Assembly: GCA_022572825.1 (NCBI GenBank) | Contig: JACZVE010000112.1 | Span: 1-8,441 of the forward strand | From: SAR324 cluster bacterium | Lineage (GTDB): Bacteria > SAR324 > JACQKK01 | Direction of reading: 5' to 3' | Length of the DNA stretch: 8,441 nucleotides | In this document: positions 1 through 4,939 of the stretch, one piece after another | Layout of the letters: every line of letters starts with the position of its first letter | Numbering within the stretch: the first letter of the stretch is position 1 | The notes under the pieces: generated by a model | The model's database searches: none | Told to the model about the DNA's origin: nothing | The model's input: only the letters and a program-made list of their open reading frames with translations | Made by a program: the position numbers and the translations under genes

Positions 1-1
1 A

Positions 2-979
2 CATAAGATTGAAGAGTCATACGTGGGTTTGCCGCTTAATCCCACAGCCGACCCGAATTTCGTGATCGGCTTCCTGGATACCGGGTCGGATGTCGATCTT
101 ATAGCCGGCAGCTCCGCGAGCACGCTCGGTCTTTCCGGTTTCAACCTGACATCCAATTCAATTACCATCGGCGGGGTCGGCGGTCAGGTCGACGCGGCCA
201 TCACCATGCCGGTCGGGTTCTTTGCTCAAGGGCTCTCCGCCATTGGCACCGGCGGCGCATTGGACTACGGCGCCCTGGTCGGCCATTCCAACGTTTGCGG
301 GCTGGCTGCGCCGGCGATCGACTGCGGCAGCGGCGAGGTGCTTACAGGCGTCATCGGCATGCCGTTCCTGGCCTTTTTCAATTCCGTAATCCGCGTGGAT
401 ACACCACGGACCGTCACGGTCGATGGCGTGACCTACACCGGTCCGGACGTGCGGATTCAAAACCAGTTCGAGCCGCTACCCTTCTTTTCGCACAGCATTG
501 CCTTGGAGTTCGGCGGATTATCCCCCCTGGTGACGACGGCGAATTATTTCCCGGACTTCCAGGACCTGGAAACTCCTATAATTCCGACACTCATGTCTCT
601 GGCCGCGGGGCTGATACCCTCAGGCGGTGCGTTTTTCACCACGATCTTCGTACTGGAGGGTGAGCCCGGTCCACTCAATCCGGCTCAGCCCATGCGCGTT
701 CTCGTGGACACCGGTGCACAGAGTTCGATCATGAGTCTGGGCATGGCCGCCAACCTCAGCCTCCCGTTTGAGCCGGACTTTACGGTCGATGTTTGCGGCG
801 TGGGCGGACTCGTGGAGGGTGTTGCAGGCTACTTCGTGGATTATGTGAAAATCAACGCGCTGGGCGGCGCGCTGGCGCTGGTGCTGGAATGGGCCGCGGA
901 ACATCAGAACGAGTTGCTGGAGGACTGGAACCTATGCCGCCACCTGAAACATCCCAAATCGATCGAACCGCTGAAGTAG
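2..979 (+). CDS. Retropepsin-like aspartic protease, 5'-partial, C-terminally fused to a DUF4160 tail
   Basis: Probable secreted or surface aspartic endopeptidase. The frame is open to the left edge with no upstream stop, so the true start lies outside; the GTG at 23 has no convincing ribosome site. Numbering from that GTG, two active-site motifs are visible: FLDTGSD (Asp19) and VLVDTGAQSS (Asp229). Each would come from one lobe, as in bilobal retropepsin-like proteins. Lobe 1 closes with the expected hydrophobic-Gly element TGVIGMPFL (about 108-116). Lobe 2 lacks its counterpart: after YVKINALGGAL (274-284) the protein changes to a tail, LVLEWAAEH...IEPLK, that matches the C-terminus of DUF4160 proteins. 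The original second half of lobe 2 is therefore missing and catalysis is doubtful. The last 46 bases overlap the DUF2442 gene. The protease call is firm from the motifs; secretion is inferred from composition only. Confidence 0.75.
   Translation, partial: HKIEESYVGLPLNPTADPNFVIGFLDTGSDVDLIAGSSASTLGLSGFNLTSNSITIGGVGGQVDAAITMPVGFFAQGLSAIGTGGALDYGALVGHSNVCGLAAPAIDCGSGEVLTGVIGMPFLAFFNSVIRVDTPRTVTVDGVTYTGPDVRIQNQFEPLPFFSHSIALEFGGLSPLVTTANYFPDFQDLETPIIPTLMSLAAGLIPSGGAFFTTIFVLEGEPGPLNPAQPMRVLVDTGAQSSIMSLGMAANLSLPFEPDFTVDVCGVGGLVEGVAGYFVDYVKINALGGALALVLEWAAEHQNELLEDWNLCRHLKHPKSIEPLK
878..979 (+). pseudogene. C-terminal remnant of a DUF4160 protein, fused in frame to the protease
   Basis: The last ~34 codons of the protease frame read ALVLEWAAEHQNELLEDW, then a basic stretch and a terminal IEPLK. 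From knowledge of the family, DUF4160 proteins end in the same way: an [RL]x[LV]x.W...H..EL...W helix, then a short linker and a final I.PL[KE]. The upstream DUF4160 part, with its N-terminal beta strands and PH[VI]HV motif, is absent. The next gene encodes DUF2442, the usual partner of DUF4160, which supports the call. The left boundary is approximate: GCGCTGG occurs at 857, 869 and 875, so microhomology may have guided the join. Either the protease tail or the DUF4160 head was deleted. Confidence 0.65.
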
Positions 980-1275
980 AGCCCGCCGTCCGCCCTGCGG
1001 CGCCCTGGCGAGTGACCGCGGTGGAGGGCCTGCCGGGCTCGCGTTTGCGGGTCACGTTCGTAGACGGCACCACTGGCGAGGTGGAGATGGACGCCTTTCT
1101 GGCCGCGAGCACGGTCACCGGCACGGTGTTCGAGGCGCTCCGCGATCCCGACCAGTTTGCGCGCGTACAGGTCGCGCTGGGGGCGGTGCAGTGGCCGAAC
1201 GGGGCCGACCTGGCGCCCGACGCCATGTGCGATGCCATCCGACGGGATGGCCGCTGGGTCCTACAGGCGCCATGA
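934..1275 (+). CDS. DUF2442 domain protein (partner of DUF4160)
   Basis: A 113-residue protein of unknown biochemical function. After a Pro/Glu-rich N-terminus of ~27 residues the DUF2442 core begins at WRVTAVEGLPG. It goes on with the beta-rich LRVTFVDGTTGEVEM, an F.AL.DP..F..V segment, and the hallmark GAVQWPNGADLAPDAM near the C-terminus, matching the family's G.[VI].WP....[DL].P. The ATG at 934 is chosen because it overlaps the preceding DUF4160 tail by 46 bases and opens into the domain; a later start at GTG 1021 would cut the first strand. Family members lie next to DUF4160 genes in many genomes and are sometimes described as toxin-antitoxin-like, without proof that I know of. Its stop overlaps the ATG of a type III Res remnant (ATGA), suggesting it once lay upstream of that nuclease in an operon. 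The frame is intact, but both neighbours are broken. Confidence 0.8.
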   Translation: MPPPETSQIDRTAEVEPAVRPAAPWRVTAVEGLPGSRLRVTFVDGTTGEVEMDAFLAASTVTGTVFEALRDPDQFARVQVALGAVQWPNGADLAPDAMCDAIRRDGRWVLQAP

Positions 1276-1405
1276 AGCTGCAATTCGATGGAGAGCTCGG
1301 CTTTTCCGGCAAGACGGCGTGACGGCCGGGGTGGACCTGTTCGATGGGCAGCCGCTCCAGCGGTGCCGCCGATTACTTAATTGTGGTAGCAATACGCTGG
1401 ATTGA
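1272..1405 (+). pseudogene. N-terminal stub of a type III restriction endonuclease (Res), frameshifted
   Basis: ATG at 1272 overlaps the DUF2442 stop by ATGA. The first frame reads MKLQFDGELGFS and then meets TGA after 16 codons. A frame shift near the TTTTCC at about 1300-1306 continues the similarity: RQDGVTAGVDLFDGQPLQR, ending in the stop at 1403-1405. Joined, the two pieces resemble the conserved start of type III R subunits and related DEAD/DEAH helicase-nucleases (MKLxFD...FQ..AV.AVVDLF.GQP). Similarity stops after about 30 residues; the helicase motifs and PD-(D/E)XK nuclease of the ~900-1000-residue family are absent. It is non-functional. I saw no mod methyltransferase in the window. 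The call rests on a short match and should be tested by a profile search. Confidence 0.6.
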
Positions 1406-1438
1406 CCTTGCACTTCAATCGGTCGGGAATGGGGTATC

Positions 1439-1578
1439 ATGAGCGGGGCACCTGAGGCCCAAGCACGCGAAGGGATCGACCGGATGGTTCCGGAAGTGGG
1501 GTGTGGGGGATGCAAGATTACCAGCGGATCAACCTGACTGCTGGGCATAATGGGCGCGCGAATGGCCCCACTTCTTAA
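1439..1578 (+). pseudogene. hsdR: N-terminal stub of a type I restriction subunit HsdR, frameshifted
   Basis: ATG 1439 opens MSGAPEAQAREGIDRMVPEVG in one frame, which then stops at 1535-1537. From about 1501 another frame carries on the similarity as VWGMQDYQRINLTAGHNG and ends at the TAA at 1576. Together they match the start of EcoEI-type HsdR proteins (PE..AR..ID..L..AGW.VQDY..INL.A). The shift lies in or near the GGGG run around 1497-1500. About 40 residues remain of a protein normally ~800-1000 long; the endonuclease and motor domains are gone. The sequence then runs directly into an HsdS C-terminus, so a deletion joined the two. The call is by recognition of a short conserved segment. 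Confidence 0.6.
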
Positions 1579-1705
1579 TGCACAACTGGAAAACGTACTT
1601 CAGCAACGCACCTTGGGAAACACCCGCGACGCCTCACTGCCCAAGCTACTGTCGGCGGAAGTGCGAGTGAAGGAAGCGGAACGGATTGTCGCGAGGACTC
1701 TGTGA
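1550..1705 (+). pseudogene. hsdS: C-terminal remnant of a type I specificity subunit HsdS
   Basis: This frame, open from the stop at 1535, reads APLLNAQLENVLQQRTLGNT, then RDASLPKLLSAEVRVKEAER and a short basic tail to TGA at 1703-1705. It matches the conserved C-terminal helix and tail of HsdS (PL...I..N..E.RTL...RD.LLPKLLSGE[LV]RV.DAER). Both target-recognition domains and the central spacer helix are missing, so DNA recognition is lost. The initiators available (ATG 1550, ATG 1562) lie in joined DNA and are probably not real starts. The stop shares one base with the ATG of the ATPase gene (TGATG), which places that ATPase immediately after hsdS in the ancestral operon. The GAGGA inside this tail now serves as the ATPase ribosome site. 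Confidence 0.7.
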
Positions 1706-2952
1706 TGACCACTAAGAAGGCCACACTTAAGGGCAGCAGACCTTCGCCGGCGCGCATTGAATACCTACGGGTCGTGAACTACCGCGCGCTCCGCAACGTC
1801 GAACTCAAGGGACTTACGCCTCTGACTGTTCTGCTCGGGCCGAACGGCAGCGGCAAATCCACAGTGTTCGATGTATTAGCCTTCCTGTCGGAGTGCTTCG
1901 AGTCAGGCCTGCGACGGGCCTGGGATCGGCGAGGGCGGGGCAAGGAACTCAAGACGCGCGGTAGCGACGGCCCGGTGGTCATCGAGATCAAATATCGCGA
2001 GCCCGGTTATCCACTCATCACCTATCACCTCGCCGTCGATGAGCATAAAGGTTCTCCGGTGGTGGCTGAGGAGTGGTTGCAGTGGAAGCGCGGCTCGCAT
2101 GGGCGACCTTTCCGCTTTCTTGAGTACCGCCAGGGCCAAGGCCGCGCAGTCAGTGGCGAGTTGCCCGACCTACAGGACACACGAGCAGAAATTCCGCTCA
2201 AATCGCCCGACCTGATTGCCGTCAACGCACTAGGACAGTTCGCCGAACATCCGCGCGTGGCAGCGCTGCGCGACTTCATCACCGGATGGCACGTGTCTTA
2301 CTTATCCGTGGACGAGACGCGCGGGCAGCCCGAAGCCGGGCCGCAGGAAAGGCTTTCGCGCACCGGTGACAACCTGCCCAACGTTATCCAGTACCTTGCC
2401 GAACAGCACCCCTCGCTGCTGGAAAAAATATTTCAGATTATGCGAGCACGTGTGCCGCGGGTGGAAAAGGTGCTGGCTAGCTCCATGCCGGATGGGCGCT
2501 TGCTGTTGCAGATCAAGGACGCCCCCTTCGATCACCCGATACTGGCGCGCTTTGCCTCGGACGGCACAATGAAGATGCTGGCCTATCTGGTGCTGCTTTA
2601 TGATCCTAGCCCTCCGCCGTTCATTGGTATCGAGGAGCCGGAAAACTTTTTACATCCGCGCCTGTTGCCGGAACTAGCCGAAGAATGCCGCAAAACGGCC
2701 GAGGCGACCCAATTGCTTGTCACGACCCATTCGCCGTTTTTTCTCAATGCGCTGCAGGCGGAAGAAGTACGTGTGATTTACCGCGATGAGCAGGGATACA
2801 CGAATGCAATCCGTGCCGCAGACATCGAAGGTATCCCTGGTTTCATGGAGGCAGGCGCGTCGATGGGGCATTTGTGGATGGAAGGTCGGTTCGGCGTGGG
2901 CGATCCGCTCGTCGAAGCCGGCGCCCCAAGGCCGAAGAGAGGCGGACAATGA
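1705..2952 (+). CDS. AAA15/ABC-type ATPase of an R-M-linked (rloA-like) module
   Basis: A 415-residue ATPase related to the AAA_21/AAA_15 family (SMC/RecF/OLD-like fold). Visible motifs are an N-terminal IEYLRVVNYRALRNVEL strand typical of RecF-like ATPases, Walker A GPNGSGKST (45-53), an ABC-signature-like FASDGTMKMLAYLVLL (283-298), Walker B FIGIEEPENFLHP (306-318, Glu310/Glu311), and the switch His in VTTHSPFFLNAL (339-350). Length and motif order fit stand-alone family members. ATG 1705 is chosen over GTG 1702 because GAGGA at 1693-1697 sits 7 bases upstream. The stop overlaps the DUF4276 start by ATGA, so the two proteins are probably made together. Related ATPases pair with Toprim-type effectors in anti-phage systems (OLD, PARIS, AbiL) and occur inside hsd operons as rlo genes. 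A role in phage sensing is inferred. The frame and all motifs are intact between broken neighbours. Confidence 0.85.
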   Translation: MTTKKATLKGSRPSPARIEYLRVVNYRALRNVELKGLTPLTVLLGPNGSGKSTVFDVLAFLSECFESGLRRAWDRRGRGKELKTRGSDGPVVIEIKYREPGYPLITYHLAVDEHKGSPVVAEEWLQWKRGSHGRPFRFLEYRQGQGRAVSGELPDLQDTRAEIPLKSPDLIAVNALGQFAEHPRVAALRDFITGWHVSYLSVDETRGQPEAGPQERLSRTGDNLPNVIQYLAEQHPSLLEKIFQIMRARVPRVEKVLASSMPDGRLLLQIKDAPFDHPILARFASDGTMKMLAYLVLLYDPSPPPFIGIEEPENFLHPRLLPELAEECRKTAEATQLLVTTHSPFFLNALQAEEVRVIYRDEQGYTNAIRAADIEGIPGFMEAGASMGHLWMEGRFGVGDPLVEAGAPRPKRGGQ

Positions 2953-3566
2953 CGGGCACCCATGTGGAGGTTTTGGTCGAGGAGCCCTCGATGGAGGCGG
3001 CGCTGCGGCTGATAATACCGAAGATCATCGGCAGCCTCTCGTTCGATGTGTACCCCTTTCAAGGCAAGGATGATCTTCTGAAGAAGCTCCCGGAACGACT
3101 CCGCGGCTATGCCAATTGGCTACCGCCGGACTACAGGATTATGGTCATCGTGGATCGAGATGACGAGGATTGTGACGAACTCAAGCAGCGGCTGGAGCAA
3201 GCCGCAAGAGACGCGGGATTGACTACGCGGACGCAAACCGGGGGACCCTCTTATCAAATCGTCAATCGTTTGGCGATTGAAGAACTCGAAGCGTGGTATT
3301 TTGGGGATTGGGAGGCGGTGCGCGCTGCCTACCCGCGAGTCGCGGCCACAATTCCGAACAGCGCAAAATATCGTGATCCAGACGCGATCAAAGGCGGCAC
3401 CTGGGAAGCTTTTGAGCGTGTCCTGCAAAGGATCGAATACTTCGATAGTGGTCTTCGCAAGATCGAAGCGGCGCGCGCCATTGCGCCACACATGGACCCT
3501 GAACGGAACCGCTCCCGAAGTTTTCAGGTGCTTCGGGCTGCATTACTCGAAATGGTTCCGACATGA
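2949..3566 (+). CDS. DUF4276 family Toprim-like protein, partner of the ATPase
   Basis: A 205-residue protein matching DUF4276, which pairs recurrently with AAA ATPases. Toprim-like features are visible: the N-terminal strand VEVLVEEPSMEAAL with acidic Glu11/Glu12, the central strand-acid motif IMVIVDRDDEDC (Asp69, Asp71, Asp72), and IEELEAWYFGD (110-120) carrying Glu111, Glu112 and Glu114. These could bind Mg2+ as in Toprim nucleases, but no catalytic activity can be read from sequence alone. ATG 2949 is fixed by the ATGA overlap with the ATPase stop; starts further upstream lie inside the ATPase and give an unrelated Arg-rich leader. The stop in turn overlaps the ATG of an HsdR stub by ATGA. 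A likely role is the effector of an ATPase-gated defence module, by analogy with ATPase plus Toprim pairs such as PARIS; that is inference. It could instead be an accessory of the lost R-M system. Confidence 0.82.
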   Translation: MTGTHVEVLVEEPSMEAALRLIIPKIIGSLSFDVYPFQGKDDLLKKLPERLRGYANWLPPDYRIMVIVDRDDEDCDELKQRLEQAARDAGLTTRTQTGGPSYQIVNRLAIEELEAWYFGDWEAVRAAYPRVAATIPNSAKYRDPDAIKGGTWEAFERVLQRIEYFDSGLRKIEAARAIAPHMDPERNRSRSFQVLRAALLEMVPT

Positions 3567-3787
3567 ACCAGAGGCTCACCGAAACCGTCGTGGAAGAAGC
3601 CACGCTGGAATGGTTCGCCAAACCGGGCTTCGGTGTGCTTCACGGCCCGGACATCGACCCGGATTCGGAGGCGCCGGCACGGGCCGGCTTCGCTGATGTG
3701 GTGCGGCGTGACCGGTATTGGCAGCCCCGCCCCGCCCCGCCACCGCAAACGGTGCCACGAAAAAACAAAGGCCCCGGTCATGGCTGA
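3563..3787 (+). pseudogene. hsdR: N-terminal stub of a second type I HsdR
   Basis: ATG 3563 overlaps the DUF4276 stop (ATGA). The frame begins MNQRLTETVVEEATLEWFAK, then GFGVLHGPDIDPDSEAPARA and GFADVV. This is the conserved start of a common HsdR family (...SVVEEAALAWLE.LGW.VLHGPDIAP.....ERA.Y.DVVL). Similarity ends around position 3710. The rest (Pro/Arg-rich, to the TGA at 3785) passes through a (GCCCC)3 tract at 3724-3738 and into the terminator of the neighbouring cold-shock gene, so it is not HsdR. About 50 of roughly 1000 residues remain and the nuclease and helicase domains are absent. It belongs to a different HsdR subfamily from the stub at 1439, so two type I systems have left traces here. 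Confidence 0.75.
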
Positions 3788-3801
3788 GCCATGCCGGGGC
3801 C
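3760..3801 (-). terminator. Intrinsic terminator of csp copy 1
   Basis: Read on the minus strand, a strong hairpin is followed by a U-rich tract. The arms are 3788-3801 (GCCATG + CCGGGGCC) and 3770-3784 (GGCCCCGG, one bulged T, CATGGC), with loop TGA at 3785-3787. The A-rich run at 3760-3769 on the plus strand gives TTTGTTTTTT after the stem. It lies 23 bases beyond the csp stop, as expected for a monocistronic gene. It also ends the HsdR-stub region, separating the R-M remnants from the csp segment. Confidence 0.85.
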
Positions 3802-3823
3802 GGAGATCCGTCCGTGCGTCAGG

Positions 3824-4024
3824 CTAGGTGGGACGAACGTTCTTGGCGGCTGGACCCTTGGGGCCCTGCTCCACGTTGAACTCTACCGACTGGCCTTCGT
3901 GGACAGTGCGGAAGCCCTCCATTTCGATGTCGGATTGGTGACAGAACAGATCCTTCCCTCCGTCATCCGGAGTGATGAATCCGTAACCCTTGGACTCATT
4001 GAACCATTTCACTTTTCCAATCAC
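3824..4024 (-). CDS. Cold-shock domain protein, copy 1 (CspA family)
   Basis: A 66-residue single-stranded nucleic-acid-binding protein of the cold-shock domain family, probably a cytoplasmic RNA chaperone. It shows the KVKWFNESKGYGFI strand with RNP1 (KGYGFI), an RNP2 region (KDLFCHQSDI), and the end signature GPKGPAAKNVRP. The GTG at 4022-4024 is chosen because GAAGGG (4031-4036) lies 6 bases upstream and copy 2 starts at the same codon. The in-frame ATG at 4051 would add nine residues with no ribosome site. Compared with E. coli CspA, RNP2 is altered: FVHF has become FCHQ, so a stacking aromatic is Gln. The gene has its own terminator and candidate promoter with a ~100-nt leader, the arrangement expected for cold-induced post-transcriptional control. 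It is about 80% identical to the copy at 7560. Confidence 0.93.
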   Translation of the reverse strand: MIGKVKWFNESKGYGFITPDDGGKDLFCHQSDIEMEGFRTVHEGQSVEFNVEQGPKGPAAKNVRPT

Positions 4025-4127
4025 TATAAACCCTTCGGTCTCGAGAACCATCCACGTGCCGGATGACCTCCGGGCACTGCTCTGTACGGAATTGTAGAGG
4101 GCCTGGAATGCGGTTCGTTAGAGTGGA
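4025..4127 (-). promoter_or_regulatory. 5' leader of csp copy 1
   Basis: Leader of ~100 nt between the candidate promoter and the GTG. It contains a hairpin (4056-4077: GTGC/GCAC plus CGGA/TCCG with one bulged C) upstream of GAAGGG. It also contains GGATGGTTC (4045-4053), a 9-mer that recurs in the leader of csp copy 2. Long structured leaders control cspA-type mRNAs in other bacteria; that this one acts as a thermosensor is inferred. Confidence 0.4.
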
Positions 4128-4133
4128 ATGTCC

Positions 4134-4163
4134 AATATAGCAACGCCTCCGGGCAAATGCCAA
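4134..4163 (-). promoter_or_regulatory. Candidate sigma70-type promoter of csp copy 1
   Basis: On the minus strand, TTGGCA (4158-4163; five of six consensus bases) is followed by an 18-base spacer and TATATT (4134-4139; five of six). An A/T tract just upstream (plus-strand A-run at 4164-4171) could be an UP element. Transcription would begin near 4127. Confidence 0.55.
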
Positions 4164-4939
4164 GAAAAAAAGCGCAGGCCGGCGCCCCGGAATCGCCATG
4201 GGGGCAGTGCATGGATGGCCTCGATTTGACGGGACGGCTTGCGATGGCGCCGAATCGGCAACCGGTGAAGTGCCATGGATGCCTGCGTAGGCCGATTCCG
4301 CAGGTCGAATCCCCTGCCGGCACCCTCCACGAGGTCACGGATTTCCGCGCGGAAAGCAAGGGTCCCGGGAATCGGCAAAGCGGAGCGGAAATGATTCTGA
4401 CCCCCAGCCCCGCTGGTGGCTCGCTGGCACCATCGGCACCATGGGGAGATCAACGCTCCGAGCGCTGAAGCCGGAGGCGGGCGTGGACTGGCAGGCCAAC
4501 GACGAGGTTCACGTTCGGCAATGTGGTTCTCCGTGTGTTATGTGAGTTACGCTTGCGGTGAAGGGTCCCGTGCTGCTGCACTAACCAGCCGTTGCACTAA
4601 CCAAACCGCAATGGTGCCGGCGATTGCGCCCCGGTGAGGTTGGGCGCCGGCAAATTCGTGTTGCGCCGCGGACAAGCCAATGGGCGATCCGCTGCGCAGC
4701 TTGCTGTAGCCGGGTGCGGAACGGGCAGTGTGTTGCGTGTGCGCGGACGGTGTTCGCGGGGTGGGCGGGGCGCAGGGCGCTCAGCGTGGACCGCCGGTGT
4801 GCCGAGGCACGCTTGCAACGGGCTCGGCGGCGAATGCTGGCCGAGATGGCCCGGCACGAACTCGCCGGACCCCAGCGCCGAGGAAATCGCGCCCCTGAAC
4901 CTGCCGGCCGCTGAAGGCGAATATCGAGGAACGGCTGCC
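4164..4939. other. Intergenic region of ~770 bases without a supportable gene
   Basis: Both strands hold only short open frames of Arg/Pro/Cys-rich, unrecognisable composition. The plus-strand frame that runs into the decarboxylase from 4634 is such non-coding sequence ahead of the real start. Visible features are an 11-bp direct repeat (4577-4603), a 10-bp repeat GAATCGGCAA (4252 and 4369), and a GCAGG/CCTGC hairpin near 4311-4328 that superficially resembles a tRNA T-arm. The promoter of the decarboxylase operon should lie here, but I see no convincing -35/-10 pair. The region may contain decayed genes. Confidence 0.5.
4577..4603 (+). repeat. Short direct repeat TGCACTAACCA x2
   Basis: TGCACTAACCA occurs at 4577-4587 and 4593-4603, a 16-base period. 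It lies ~340 bases upstream of the decarboxylase start. It could be a tandem regulator half-site or chance; no regulator gene is present in the window. Confidence 0.35.

Noticed and set aside
793..933. Upstream extension of the DUF2442 frame to 793
   Set aside because: The added residues are Arg/Gly-rich and overlap the protease; ATG 934 fits the family better.
1406..1438. Possible promoter (TTGCAC ... TATCAT) ahead of the HsdR stub
   Set aside because: The spacer would be 21 bases, too long for a sigma70 promoter, and the gene is dead.
3724..3741. (GCCCC)3 tandem tract as a CRISPR-like or mobile-element repeat
   Set aside because: Only three short imperfect units with no spacers; simple GC-rich slippage at the edge of the HsdR stub is enough. 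No CRISPR array, transposase or terminal inverted repeats were seen in the window.
3791..4066. Plus-strand open frame opposite csp copy 1
   Set aside because: It is the antisense shadow of a clear cold-shock gene; a similar shadow occurs opposite copy 2.
4240..4336. tRNA-like 3' half: GCAGG/CCTGC arm with a TCGAATC loop followed by GGCACC
   Set aside because: The loop and stem lengths do not fit a T-arm, no matching acceptor 5' strand or anticodon arm is found, and the terminal CCA is displaced.
4634..4939. N-terminal extension of the ThDP enzyme by 102 codons
   Set aside because: The segment is Arg/Cys/Gly-rich with no family similarity, whereas ATG 4940 has GAGGA at proper spacing and begins at the conserved domain start.
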